Source: Kordiimonadaceae bacterium UBA4441
GTDB taxonomy: Bacteria > Pseudomonadota > Alphaproteobacteria > Sphingomonadales > Emcibacteraceae
Direction: 5' to 3'
Length of the DNA: 52,807 nt
NCBI GenBank assembly: GCA_002390425.1
Contig: DGPL01000047.1
Location: forward strand, 53,178-105,984
Shown here: positions 9,500 to 18,351 of the stretch, piece after piece
Layout of the letters: the number at the start of each line of letters is the position of its first letter
Position numbering within the stretch: position 1 is the stretch's first letter
Notes under the pieces: generated by a model
Told to the model about the DNA's origin: nothing
Database searches by the model: none
What the model saw: only the letters and a program-made list of their open reading frames with translations
Position numbers and translations under genes: made by a program

Positions 9500-11029
9500 A
9501 TGAAATCTAGTAAATGGCATATTGATAAAATATTTGGATGCGCGGCAAGTTTATTTATATTGGTCTCTTGTTCTGAGCAGGATCTCGCCAATATAAAACT
9601 TGCTGCGCATCTTAAAAAATATGATCAAGCCCACCAAATCATCCTCGACCGCAATTATCGATCAAATAATCCAATCTCTCGTGAAGAATGGGAAGAACTT
9701 TTAAAGGTTGACGCTTCTGATGAATTCACCGAAATTGAACTGGGCCTTCTGCAAGAAAATCAACTCATGATCATTGAAGCAAATAAGCAGGCGGCAATAA
9801 AAAAATCCGCTATTGATCTTAACCCTCTGCGTGCTGATCCCGCAGCCTTGGCCGAATTCTGTGTAAGTATCCCAAAAGGGGGCATGCTTCATGTTCACCC
9901 ATACGGATTATTCACCCGTGAAGTCGTTATGGACATTTTAACGGAATATAATCCACCTATTGACCCTGAGTATTTTATCAGCACAGTGAAGAATCAAGGG
10001 CAGGTGCTATATGATCATGAAATAGAAGCTCTGAGAACGTTACCTACGGCCACGAAATTTCTTGATTTAACAGACGCTGATCAAAGTTTATTTCTTGATT
10101 TCTTCCTTTTGCCTGTCGACCCGGTATCACATGATTTTACGCGGTTTGATGCGATATTCGCTTTTGTCATATGGATGGTAGAAGATGATTTCTTAGACGC
10201 GAAAATGGAAAAACTATATTTAGATTTCTTAAATCGCGCATCCGGTCTAGGTATTAGCTATATCGAATTTACAAATGGTTTTCCCCCTGAAGTGGCGAGC
10301 ATCGAAAAACTGGATGCGTGGTCCGAAAAATTCTTGGATGAAACGGGTGTGGTCGTCCGTTGGAATTTAGGGCAACTGCGGTTTTTACCAGGTGAAATGA
10401 ACGCGACTATGATGCGCGCTTGGAATGATCTCTTACTTGAACATCCGTCTACGAGCATTGTAGGAACTGATTTATATGCTATTGAACGTGGAAACCCCGC
10501 TTTGGAAAAGGCCCAACAAGCATACGGGTTTATAAGTGGGTATAACAGTGAACACGATGAATATCCGATTGAAATGACAATGCATGCAGGTGAAATGGGT
10601 GATCCAAGAAATGTTAGGGATGCTTTGATTATGGGCGTTTCTCGTGTGGGACACGGTGTTCTTTTAAAAGATGATTTGATCACGCTTGAATATGCGCGTA
10701 ATAAACAAATCGGTATTGAAATGAATATAAACAGCAATCATCAATTAAGCGTGCATGATAAAAATGCTGAACCTCACCCGTTTTTACGCTTTTTGCGCCT
10801 TGGCATTCCCGTAAGCTTATCAACCGATAATGACGGTATTTTTGATACTAACATTTCAAAAGAATGTATCGCCGCCGTTAGCACCACTGATGTAAGTTAT
10901 GCGGAATTACAACAAATGAGCTTCAATAGCATTTCAACAAGTTTTGCAAATGCGAAATATAAAGATATTTTGACCAATCGCTTACGTCAAAGTTTCACTT
11001 TGTTTGAACAAGAATATTTGAGCCGTTAG
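9500..11029 (+). CDS. Adenosine deaminase-like lipoprotein (ADA/ADGF family)
   Basis: A 509-residue amidohydrolase-superfamily protein. The catalytic metal and base residues are visible as HVHPYG (canonical HxHxxG position), MHAGE, RVGHGV and STDNDG, the order seen in adenosine deaminases and the secreted ADGF/ADA2 group. An N-terminal extension of about 100 residues precedes the barrel. ATG 9500 gives a lipoprotein signal ending in the lipobox LVSC with acylated C24, so the enzyme should sit on the periplasmic or outer membrane face and could deaminate external purine nucleosides. A TTG start at 9488 is possible but would add only four residues. It is convergent with the ABC importer genes. 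The substrate is not proven. Confidence 0.85.
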   Translation: MKSSKWHIDKIFGCAASLFILVSCSEQDLANIKLAAHLKKYDQAHQIILDRNYRSNNPISREEWEELLKVDASDEFTEIELGLLQENQLMIIEANKQAAIKKSAIDLNPLRADPAALAEFCVSIPKGGMLHVHPYGLFTREVVMDILTEYNPPIDPEYFISTVKNQGQVLYDHEIEALRTLPTATKFLDLTDADQSLFLDFFLLPVDPVSHDFTRFDAIFAFVIWMVEDDFLDAKMEKLYLDFLNRASGLGISYIEFTNGFPPEVASIEKLDAWSEKFLDETGVVVRWNLGQLRFLPGEMNATMMRAWNDLLLEHPSTSIVGTDLYAIERGNPALEKAQQAYGFISGYNSEHDEYPIEMTMHAGEMGDPRNVRDALIMGVSRVGHGVLLKDDLITLEYARNKQIGIEMNINSNHQLSVHDKNAEPHPFLRFLRLGIPVSLSTDNDGIFDTNISKECIAAVSTTDVSYAELQQMSFNSISTSFANAKYKDILTNRLRQSFTLFEQEYLSR

Positions 11030-11845
11030 CTATCCTTTTAAAGCGCCGGCGGTTAGGCCTTGGACAATAAATTTCTGGATATAGGAAAAAAATATACAAA
11101 CAGGTATAAGCGCGAGGATCATGGCGGCTGCCATTTGTCCCCAATCGACCGAAAATTTTGTGACAAAATTCATAATTCCAGCGGGAAATGTCATTTGTGA
11201 TTGGCGATTAATGAACATTAATGCAAATAAAAGCTCTGACCATGCTGCCGTGAAAACAAAACCTAACGTTGCGCCTATTCCGGGTAAACAAAGTGGTAAT
11301 GTAACCTTTTCCAACGCTTGAAAACGGGTATAGCCATCAATCATTGCCGCTTCTTCAAGCTCGACGGGGCTTCCATCAAAGAAAGACTGCATTAAAAAGC
11401 ATGCAAAAGGTAAATTAAAAGCCGTATAAACAAGAACAAGTCCAGCGATATGATCTACCAGATTGATGTAGGTCAGCACATTATAAATAGGCGCTATGAT
11501 CATGACGATTGGAAACATTTGTGTAATCAAAAGTATGGTCATAATGGCTGTGCGCCCTTTAAAGGAAAACCGTGATAAACCATATCCTGCTAGACATGCT
11601 ATTACGGTAACCATCGCCGCTGTGGAAAAAGAAACGATAAAACTATTTAAGAAATAATCTGGGATACTACCTTCAACTAAAACTGAATAATAATGCTGAA
11701 AAGTTATTTCACTTGGCCATGCGGTAATGCCTTCCGAAAAAAGCAATCGGTCAGGGGTCAGCGAAATTTTTAGCATCCATAGAACAGGGAAGAGGGTAAA
11801 AATAAGAAAACCCATGATAAAGGCATATTTTGATTTATTAAGCAT
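11030..11845 (-). CDS. Carbohydrate ABC transporter permease (MalG-type)
   Basis: A 271-residue inner-membrane permease with six predicted helices. The cytoplasmic EAA loop that contacts the ATPase is seen at EAAMIDGYTRFQALEKVTLP. It belongs with the MalF-type permease and binding protein upstream on the same strand, with a gap of 12 bases. It abuts the stop of the convergent adenosine deaminase-like gene with no gap. No ATP-binding subunit follows, so the importer must borrow one encoded elsewhere. Confidence 0.93.
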   Translation of the reverse strand: MLNKSKYAFIMGFLIFTLFPVLWMLKISLTPDRLLFSEGITAWPSEITFQHYYSVLVEGSIPDYFLNSFIVSFSTAAMVTVIACLAGYGLSRFSFKGRTAIMTILLITQMFPIVMIIAPIYNVLTYINLVDHIAGLVLVYTAFNLPFACFLMQSFFDGSPVELEEAAMIDGYTRFQALEKVTLPLCLPGIGATLGFVFTAAWSELLFALMFINRQSQMTFPAGIMNFVTKFSVDWGQMAAAMILALIPVCIFFSYIQKFIVQGLTAGALKG

Positions 11846-11857
11846 TAATACCTTTCC

Positions 11858-12733
11858 CTAAAAATATGTTGTCATTTTTTGACGAATTCGACCAAGAATA
11901 AGACCGTAAATCATCAACAGACTGAGAAGCGCGATCGATATGACTGAGGCATAACCAAAATCCATTTTTTGATAGGCGGTATCATAAATATAAGTGGCGA
12001 CAATTTGTGTTGAATTAGCAGGGCCGCCATTAGTCATCACAATAATAATTTCAGCAAAATTGGAAATCCAAATGGCTCTAATCAATAATGTAATGATAAT
12101 CGTTGGTGCGATTAAGGGGACCGTAATATGCCTAAAGGCTTGTAGACCGCTAATGCCATCAATGCTGGTGGCTTCATAAATATCGTTTGGAATTGACCTT
12201 AATGCTGCGAGCAGCATAATGGTAAAGAACGGTATGCCGAACCAGATATTTGCCACAATTGGTCCCCACATTGCCAAGTCAGGATCACTTAAAATATTTT
12301 CAGGCTCATTTAAAATTCCGATCGCTTCGAAAATATAAGGAAGGGGACCAGTAACAGGATTAAACATCCACACCCACATTAAGCCTATCAAGAAACTTGG
12401 AACAGCCCAGGGAATAAAAAGTACTGGCTGCACCAATTGAATTCCACGAAATCCACTATTTAAAATAAGTGCGAGCAATAGTCCTAAAGTAAATTGAAAG
12501 AAAAGTGATGCCGATGTCCAGAAAAGCGTATTGAGGAGACTTTTGGTAAATAAAGCATCTTCACTAAGAATACGGGTGAACTGATCTAAGCCGACGAATT
12601 CTTTGGTCCCGCTAATAAGGTCAAAATCATAAAAGGCATAGGTAATACCGGTAATCAGTGGCACCAAAACGAGCAGAAAAATAAAAAGAAGCGTAGGCGC
12701 GAGGTATAACCAAGGTTCACGAATGCTAATCAT
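11858..12733 (-). CDS. Carbohydrate ABC transporter permease (MalF/UgpA-type)
   Basis: A 291-residue inner-membrane permease with an N-terminal helix (LYLAPTLLFIFLLVLVPLI) and the EAA loop at EATSIDGISGLQAFRHITVP. It pairs with the MalG-type permease to form the channel. Its start overlaps the end of the substrate-binding protein gene by eight bases, so the two are translationally coupled. The family serves sugars, sugar alcohols and glycerol phosphate; nothing here narrows the substrate. Confidence 0.93.
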   Translation of the reverse strand: MISIREPWLYLAPTLLFIFLLVLVPLITGITYAFYDFDLISGTKEFVGLDQFTRILSEDALFTKSLLNTLFWTSASLFFQFTLGLLLALILNSGFRGIQLVQPVLFIPWAVPSFLIGLMWVWMFNPVTGPLPYIFEAIGILNEPENILSDPDLAMWGPIVANIWFGIPFFTIMLLAALRSIPNDIYEATSIDGISGLQAFRHITVPLIAPTIIITLLIRAIWISNFAEIIIVMTNGGPANSTQIVATYIYDTAYQKMDFGYASVISIALLSLLMIYGLILGRIRQKMTTYF

Positions 12734-14018
12734 TGGCTTCTCCCTGTTCCTTAAGCCTTTTTTTTTGTGAGGTGCTTAGAAAATCAGCCCACGCACGTGC
12801 GGTTTCTTCTGGTGTCTTTTCACCCAGCATCATGGCCTGCCCACTTTGTATCACTTGAATGCTGTCAAATTCGGCGATATCAGATAAATAATTTGGATTG
12901 ATCATATAATCCCAACGATCATCTTCCGTCGTTTGCAACCATCCCGCGCCTACATCACTCCCGGCGAATATATCACTTGCTAAACCTTTATATATTGGCA
13001 CTAGCCCGCCTCGTCTTGCCCACGTTTCATGTTGGTCACGTTTTAGTAAGTGGCGCACGAGTTTAAAGGCGGCGTCTTTCTTCTTAGACCCTTCCATGAT
13101 CGACCAGCCTATATATCCGAGATGCGGAAAACTTTTTCCAGATGGTCCAAGCGGCATAGGTGCAGAGGCATAATCACCATCATTCATGCGTTTTGATATA
13201 CCGTTTAATGCATCAGGCGTTTGATGCAGCATGGCACACGTACCGCTATAAAAACCACTTACTGTTTCATTTAAGCCCCAATTAAGACTGTCTTGTGGGG
13301 CATAGCCGTTTTTATAAAGATCGCGGATAAAAGTTAAACCATCAATTGCCCCTTGATTATAAAATGCACTATTGCCCTCTTCATCGAAGAAAGCATTGGA
13401 CCCATTCATTGTGGTCATGATCCAATAATAAAAAACGGCGCCGCCACGCCCACCGTGGTGGCAATATCCAGATACACCCGGCAGTTCCGATATGGTCGCG
13501 GCCGTCTCGTAAAACTCGTCCATTGTTAAGGGTGGTTTTTTAATGCCCGCTTCTTGAAAAATTTTCTTGTTATAAAGCATTGCGCGTAGGTAATATCCAT
13601 AAGGAACCGTATAGACACGGTCATTGACGCTGCCATAGGAAAAAGTATTTTCTTCTAAATCATCATCAAATTCGACGTCTGCCAAATAAGGGGTAAGGTC
13701 GGCAATTTGTCCGGCACTAACATATCGCGATAGCCAGAAATCCGGCATTTCAATCACATCCGGAAATTGACCGCCAGCGATCATCATGCTTAATTTTTCA
13801 AAAGCCTGTCCCCAGGATAGCGAGATCACATCAACATTAAGTCCGGGGTTATCGGCTTCAAATTCGTCAAGTTGTGCTCTAAGTAACCCTGTGCGGTCCG
13901 CTGAAGTATTCACCTCAACGATTAATAAATTATTTGGATCACGGTCACGGTCCTTAATGGCTTCTATGCCAATAAAACATAACGTAACGATCACAAAAAT
14001 TAGAGCACTCTTAATCAT
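12726..14018 (-). CDS. Extracellular sugar-type ABC substrate-binding protein
   Basis: A 430-residue family 1 solute-binding protein (MalE/UgpB type). An N-terminal hydrophobic segment of about 18 residues serves as signal peptide, with a likely cleavage after GIEA. The mature part begins with the usual beta strand and helix (LLIVEV...GLLRAQLDEFEADNPGLNVDVI) and carries the conserved PDVIEMPDFWL and YTVPYGYYLRAMLYNK stretches. It is the first gene of a three-gene importer operon. The ATPase, glycosidases and a regulator that usually accompany such systems are absent. Confidence 0.92.
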   Translation of the reverse strand: MIKSALIFVIVTLCFIGIEAIKDRDRDPNNLLIVEVNTSADRTGLLRAQLDEFEADNPGLNVDVISLSWGQAFEKLSMMIAGGQFPDVIEMPDFWLSRYVSAGQIADLTPYLADVEFDDDLEENTFSYGSVNDRVYTVPYGYYLRAMLYNKKIFQEAGIKKPPLTMDEFYETAATISELPGVSGYCHHGGRGGAVFYYWIMTTMNGSNAFFDEEGNSAFYNQGAIDGLTFIRDLYKNGYAPQDSLNWGLNETVSGFYSGTCAMLHQTPDALNGISKRMNDGDYASAPMPLGPSGKSFPHLGYIGWSIMEGSKKKDAAFKLVRHLLKRDQHETWARRGGLVPIYKGLASDIFAGSDVGAGWLQTTEDDRWDYMINPNYLSDIAEFDSIQVIQSGQAMMLGEKTPEETARAWADFLSTSQKKRLKEQGEAND

Positions 14019-14100
14019 GAAAACTATTCTAGCGTAAGATCATCAAAATGAAATTCCTTTTTTCTTATGCCGCGGTTATAGTGTGCAAAAGGAGTCATTC

Positions 14101-14673
14101 ATGGACAAAATATATATTTCTGCCGATGATTTATTGAGCGCATCATTAAAGCTTGGTGAACTGATCATTCGTGACGGTTTTCGTCCTGATTTTATTGTTG
14201 GTGTTTGGCGGGGTGGAACGCCGGTTGGCATCGCCGTGCAGGAATTGATGGATTTCTGTAATATTAAATCAGATCATATTGCCATCCGCACCGCGAGCTA
14301 TACGGGCATCGGGCAGCAAGATAAAAACGTACGTGTTTATGGGCTTCATTATCTTGTGGAAAATATGAATGAACAAAATAAGCTTCTGATCCTTGATGAC
14401 GTATTTGATAGCGGGCGCAGCATCAAAGCCATCATAGAAGCCTTAGAAACACAAATGCGTAAAAACATGCCTGCGGATGTTCGGGTTGGAACGGTTTATT
14501 ATAAACCGGGAAAAAACATGACCGAGCGGGTGCCTGATTATTTCGTCCATAAAACCGAAGATTGGCTTATTTTTCCCCATGAGCTTGACGGACTAAGTGA
14601 TGATGAAATTATTAAAAATAAATCGGATGCAGAAATGTTGGTTAAGTTGCGTCAAGATTTTGAAGGGAAATAA
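14101..14673 (+). CDS. Purine-type phosphoribosyltransferase
   Basis: A 190-residue type I phosphoribosyltransferase. The PRPP-binding signature is LLILDDVFDSGRSIKAI near residues 98-114, and the base-binding N-terminus contains GVWRGGTPVG. Enzymes with this layout salvage hypoxanthine, guanine or xanthine by joining the base to PRPP. ATG 14101 is preferred over the upstream GTG because AAAGGAG sits six bases before it. The next gene starts on the last base of this stop codon, giving a two-gene operon. The exact base preference cannot be read. Confidence 0.85.
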   Translation: MDKIYISADDLLSASLKLGELIIRDGFRPDFIVGVWRGGTPVGIAVQELMDFCNIKSDHIAIRTASYTGIGQQDKNVRVYGLHYLVENMNEQNKLLILDDVFDSGRSIKAIIEALETQMRKNMPADVRVGTVYYKPGKNMTERVPDYFVHKTEDWLIFPHELDGLSDDEIIKNKSDAEMLVKLRQDFEGK

Positions 14674-14999
14674 TGGAAGAACTGAATTTTAACATCACGA
14701 CAGCACTCAGGATATATCACGGTGAAAAGGCGGTCTGGCATTTCCTCAGTATCGAAGACGAAGAAGCCGCGCAAGTGAAGTTTTTCACTGATCCTGCTAA
14801 TACGGGGAAGAAACGCCGCGGTTGGGGCGCCGTTAAGGTTAAAGCCACCATTGGCGATACCACTTGGGAAACCAGTATGTTTCCGAGCAAAGATACGGGC
14901 GGTTATTTCCTGCCCATAAAGAAGCAAGTTCGCACCGCCGAAAAACTTCTCGTCGATAATGAAGTCACCATCAATTTAATCATTAAAACGGGTCTTTAA
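14673..14999 (+). CDS. DUF1905-family protein
   Basis: A 108-residue protein matching the small beta-barrel DUF1905 family: a conserved tryptophan near the N-terminus (KAVWHFLSI), a glycine-rich GWGAVKVKATIG stretch, TSMFPSKDTGGYFLPIKK and a closing RTAEKLLVDNEVTINL. The biochemical role of this family is unknown to me. The ATG overlaps the stop of the phosphoribosyltransferase by one base, so it is coupled to it. Its 3' end overlaps the convergent PhzF-like gene by four bases. Confidence 0.82.
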   Translation: MEELNFNITTALRIYHGEKAVWHFLSIEDEEAAQVKFFTDPANTGKKRRGWGAVKVKATIGDTTWETSMFPSKDTGGYFLPIKKQVRTAEKLLVDNEVTINLIIKTGL

Positions 15000-15895
15000 A
15001 TATTATATTTTAACTGACCCGCTTCAACGGCTGATCCCGCCACTTGTATTTTTGAAATGGCGTTCTTTTCTTTAAAAACACGCACTTCAATCACGCCGGG
15101 TTTTCCCATCTCTTCCCCTTGAATACCATAATATGAAGTGCTCTTATCAAAATCTAAAACCCCATGATGGGCCATGTAAAGCCCCGCTGGGCCGTTGCCA
15201 TTTCCGGTGACGGGATCTTCATCAATACCAATGGCGGGGGCGAACATCCTGCCATGGGTTTTATAGGGGCCATCATCATGAATGGTCATCACGAAATAGC
15301 CGGTATGTCCGATTTTTTTGGTCAGCCGCTTAAGCGCTTCTTTATCCGGCGTTAATTGATGAAGCTTTTCGACCTCTTTGATCGGAATAATCACTTTCCC
15401 ATGCCCCGTTGACGTAGACTGAACGGGTAAGTCTTCAATCAGATCATTTCTTAAAAGCCCTAAGGCGGATAAGGCTTCATCGATATGATCTTCGTTTAAA
15501 ATATCACCAATTTCCGGCTTTCCCTGTGTCATGATAATTTTGATATCATCATTAGTTCTTTCGATATCAACGGGAAGTATGCCTGCGCCTGTCTTTGCCA
15601 TCACCCGTCCGCTCGGCAGGTTTAATTTAAGGCTTCGCAAAAAATGACTGGCGATGGTCGCATGGCCGCATATGGGCACCTCGGTCGAGGGGGTAAAATA
15701 ACGCACATGAAGGTCATAATCATCCGCCGCGTTAGCATTTATTAAAAACGCCGTTTCCGATACATTGGCAAAGGCGGCAATTGCCTGCATTTCATCCACG
15801 CTTAAATGACCCGCATCAAACACGACACCCGCGCGGTTTCCTTCTCCCGGGGTGGCCGTGAACGCATCCACAAGATATATCGTCACCTCAGCCAT
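14996..15895 (-). CDS. PhzF-family isomerase/epimerase-like protein
   Basis: A 299-residue protein of the PhzF/YddE fold, related to diaminopimelate epimerase. The N-terminus shows VDAFTATPGEGNRAGVV, the catalytic-acid motif NVSETAFL with E47, the FTPSTEVPICGHAT segment, and a C-terminal DPVTGNGNGPAGLYM. PhzF of phenazine synthesis isomerises a dihydro-hydroxyanthranilate, but most homologues, including those outside phenazine clusters like this one, have unknown substrates. It overlaps the upstream small membrane protein gene by eight bases and is probably cotranscribed with it. Confidence 0.9.
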   Translation of the reverse strand: MAEVTIYLVDAFTATPGEGNRAGVVFDAGHLSVDEMQAIAAFANVSETAFLINANAADDYDLHVRYFTPSTEVPICGHATIASHFLRSLKLNLPSGRVMAKTGAGILPVDIERTNDDIKIIMTQGKPEIGDILNEDHIDEALSALGLLRNDLIEDLPVQSTSTGHGKVIIPIKEVEKLHQLTPDKEALKRLTKKIGHTGYFVMTIHDDGPYKTHGRMFAPAIGIDEDPVTGNGNGPAGLYMAHHGVLDFDKSTSYYGIQGEEMGKPGVIEVRVFKEKNAISKIQVAGSAVEAGQLKYNI

Positions 15896-16148
15896 TTGAT
15901 CGTGCCCTTTTTAGGGCTTGAAAAATTCCAAAAAGACTAATCACCAACCACGCGCATTCAATCACAAAGGACGCCATGTTAAAAGTCACCGTCAGCGAGA
16001 TCAGAATGAAAACCGCCCCAACCGCATTGATGATAGAATAAAACAGCCCCTTCACATCCATTTTATCGAGCTGCACAAGCGAATAAACCGCCAGGATCAT
16101 AAAAACTCCAAGCATCCCAATGGCATCAAAAAGAAATGTATTCATCAC
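15888..16148 (-). CDS. Small integral membrane protein (CBU_0592-like)
   Basis: An 86-residue protein with three hydrophobic segments (about residues 5-25, 33-55 and 58-77) separated by short charged loops, ending in KRARSNG. Architecture and the N-terminal FDAIGMLGVFMILAVYSL resemble the small membrane family typified by CBU_0592, whose function is not known to me. It overlaps the start of the PhzF-like gene, suggesting the two are translated together. Confidence 0.75.
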   Translation of the reverse strand: MMNTFLFDAIGMLGVFMILAVYSLVQLDKMDVKGLFYSIINAVGAVFILISLTVTFNMASFVIECAWLVISLFGIFQALKRARSNG

Positions 16149-16176
16149 AAAACCTTTATTGTTTTAAGTTCCTTGA

Positions 16177-16233
16177 GGGGGGAGGCCGCGGGGAGCTCTT
16201 GTAGTGAGCGGGTAGCGAACGATAGTTCCCCCC
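16177..16233. repeat. G6/C6-armed intergenic inverted repeat
   Basis: GGGGGG at 16177-16182 and CCCCCC at 16228-16233 flank a GC-rich segment of 45 bases lying just beyond the stop of the histidine phosphatase gene. The arms could pair, with one further A-T pair inside. It looks unlike the AT-rich surroundings and has no U-run, so a small intergenic repeat element is more likely than a terminator. No second copy was noticed in this window. Confidence 0.35.
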
Positions 16234-16239
16234 ATCAAA

Positions 16240-16722
16240 CTAAAATGTCGTTTGAAACTGCGTTAATGTGGCCTTGCCGTCTGTAATCACCACTTTAAAC
16301 ATCTGTTCATAATCGGTCTCGGCAAGTTTTGGTTGCTTTGTCCCAGAAAGCAGCGACGCGAGATCAGGTGTCGATGAACTGTGCGCAACAATTAAAAATG
16401 TGCCATTAAGCCCTTTAAGCATAGTGGCAAATCCATCAAGATCGTCCGTGGTAAAAAGCTCAACCGCAACGCCGCGGTCCGCCGCCGTTGGCGTCGCCGT
16501 CATCACGGTGCGGTATGTCTCCGTTGAAAACACGCGGCTGATTGGTTCATCTTTTAACATCCCGACGATATGCGCGGCGCGTTTAACGCCCTTTTCGGTC
16601 AGGACCGGGTAATCGCCGTCCTGTTTTTCCGCATGGCGCACCACATAATAGGTGCCGTCTGCCTGCGCCACCGAAACCATCCCCAAAACCGTAATCACGA
16701 TCAATCCAATAATTTTTTTCAT
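16240..16722 (-). CDS. Exported histidine phosphatase family protein
   Basis: A 160-residue protein with a clear Sec signal peptide (residues 1-21, ending SVAQA) followed by the phosphohistidine motif VVRHAEK (R29, H30) and the second catalytic histidine in IVAHSSSTPD. This is the SixA/phosphoglycerate-mutase-like branch acting in the periplasm, probably as a phosphomonoesterase of unknown substrate. It is transcribed toward the small membrane protein gene, with about 90 bases and a GC-rich repeat between them. Confidence 0.88.
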   Translation of the reverse strand: MKKIIGLIVITVLGMVSVAQADGTYYVVRHAEKQDGDYPVLTEKGVKRAAHIVGMLKDEPISRVFSTETYRTVMTATPTAADRGVAVELFTTDDLDGFATMLKGLNGTFLIVAHSSSTPDLASLLSGTKQPKLAETDYEQMFKVVITDGKATLTQFQTTF

Positions 16723-16924
16723 CTATAATTCCTTTAAATTTTATGCCCCTACTTTAACTATCCTTACATCTGATGTCACCCTGTATATCCCGATGTTGAT
16801 AATAACGCTCGACTATGGCGCCCGCCTGCTGTAACAAGAGCCCCAATTGTGACACATTGCAGCTTTATCAGTAAAACTTGCATGACGTTACATGCGGATT
16901 TAAAATAGATTACGGGATAGTATT

Positions 16925-18085
16925 ATGAAAAAATTTCTTATGACAAGTGTATCTGCTTGTTTGCTTGTGGGTGGGGTCGCAAATGCACAAGACAGTAAAG
17001 ACACGAAAGAAGGCCAATGGTACGTTGGCGCCGACGGATATTTCAGTGTCCTTGGCAACGAACAATCATAAGGATCAGTTCTTGATCTTCAAAACGAATT
17101 TAGCAATGGCGGCGGTTTCGCCGGTATTGTCGGTTATGATTACGGAAATTTCCGCCTTGAAGGTGAAATCGGTAAGCATTTCCACTCAATCGACGGTTAT
17201 TCGATCACCAATGATGCGGGTCTTGGCCTTTCGGGCAACAATGCCACAAGCGGTAAATCAAACCTGACCCATTATATGGTCAATGCGGTGTTTGATATTG
17301 AAAACACCTTTAACGACAGCAACATTGAACCCTTCGTTGGTCTCGGTGTTGGTATGGCCAATCTAAAATGGAGCGAAATGGTCGTCGCCGGTAGCGCCGC
17401 GCCTTATGGTGGCGGTTCCGATACGGATCTGGCGTATCAGGCCTTTGCGGGGCTTCGTGTACCGCTTGCGGATAACCTTGATATGTCGGTGAAATATCGT
17501 TACATGGGCACCAAAGGAATGGATATGGTTGACCGCCTCGGCAACAGCTTTGACGCCAATTAAGACGTCCATGACTTCGGTGTCGGTTTGACATATTATT
17601 TCGGTGCCAAGAAAAACGACGAAATGGCAAAGAAACCACAACCAATTATGACACCGGAACCAAAACCGGAACCGGCCCCAAAGCCAGCCCCGGTTGTTGA
17701 AACACCGCCACCACCGCCACCACCGGCACCAATGCCGGAACCGGTTCAGGTCAATAAAGGACCATACAGCGTTTATTTCGATTTCGACAGCAGCGACATC
17801 ACTTCAATGGCATCAGACACCATTAAAAGCGCCGCGATGGAATCGAAAAAAGTCGACGACATCATGATCGAAGTGTCCGGTCATGCCGACCGTTCCGGCG
17901 CGAGTTCGTATAATGATGACCTTGCCCGCAAACGCGCGGAAATGGTGCGTAACGCCCTAATCGCGGAAGGCATCGACGGCTCAACCATTTCAATTTCAAG
18001 CTACGGCGAAGACTATACGCAAGTAAACACCGCCGACGGCGTAAAAGAAGGCCGCAACCGCCGCGTTGTTATTCTACTGAAATAG
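16925..18085 (+). pseudogene. OmpA-family outer membrane protein frame with two in-frame TAA codons
   Basis: One reading frame of 386 codons encodes a complete OmpA-like protein but is interrupted by TAA at 17069-17071 (codon 49) and 17561-17563 (codon 213). Before the first stop are a signal peptide (MKKFLMTSVSACLLVGGVANA) shortened here to MKKF...ANA and the first barrel strand; between the stops is the eight-strand barrel (FVGLGVGMANLKW, VKYRYMG); after the second are the barrel end LTYYFGAKK, a Pro/Lys/Glu linker and the peptidoglycan-binding OmpA domain (GHADRSG, RAEMVRNAL). No indel disturbs the frame. Both sites sit where tyrosine would fit (DANxDVHDFG). TAA ends many other genes here, so reassignment is unlikely. 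Recent inactivation or read-through are the options. Confidence 0.85.
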
Positions 18086-18105
18086 TTGATTTCTAAAATA
18101 TTTTG

Positions 18106-18138
18106 AAAAAGGTGCTTCCTCAGGGAGCACCTTTTTTT
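18106..18138 (+). terminator. Rho-independent terminator after OmpA frame
   Basis: An 11-base stem (AAAAAGGTGCT paired with AGCACCTTTTT) with a nine-base loop, followed by further T residues, starts 21 bases after the OmpA stop. Its intact form suggests that the locus was expressed until recently or still is. Confidence 0.9.
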
Positions 18139-18179
18139 ATGACCATACAATAAACCTACCGATTTATGATCATACCCGA

Positions 18180-18273
18180 AGACCTCAATCCTTTGAGGTC
18201 TGAGAACGGCGCTTCTGCGCCGCGCGAACGTTTTCGCGCAGGGGAAGGTCGCGAGACCGGGGGCAAAGCCCCC
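18180..18273. repeat. Array of five consecutive short hairpins
   Basis: Five back-to-back palindromes fill 94 bases: AGACCTCAA/TTGAGGTCT (18180-18201), CGGCGC/GCGCCG (18207-18222), GCGCGAA/TTCGCGC (18222-18239), GGTC/GACC (18247-18258) and GGGGGC/GCCCCC (18259-18273), each with a loop of three or four bases. The high GC contrasts with the AT-rich flanks. This is not a protein gene. It resembles a compound REP/palindromic intergenic element or a structured RNA; only one copy is seen in the window. Confidence 0.7.
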
Positions 18274-18351
18274 ATTAAACAAAAAACCTAAGTGCTCAGG
18301 GAGGAAAAATCTATCAATAGATAAATTTATGAGAATAGGGAGGGGTTGTGA

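Noticed and set aside
10258..10737. Minus-strand 159-codon open frame inside the adenosine deaminase-like gene
   Set aside because: Antisense to conserved catalytic motifs, without a ribosome site or known family.
15918..16286. Plus-strand 122-codon open frame across the small membrane protein gene and the repeat
   Set aside because: Antisense to the small membrane protein; basic, motif-free translation and no ribosome site.
16947..17267. Plus-strand 106-codon frame offset from OmpA
   Set aside because: Different frame from the OmpA protein; the OmpA frame carries the family motifs, so this is a shadow.
16925..18085. Reassignment of TAA as a sense codon
   Set aside because: TAA ends many intact genes in the window, such as putA, sdaA and soeA, so a changed code is not supported.
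18180..18273. CRISPR array
   Set aside because: The hairpins differ from each other in sequence and there are no regular spacers.
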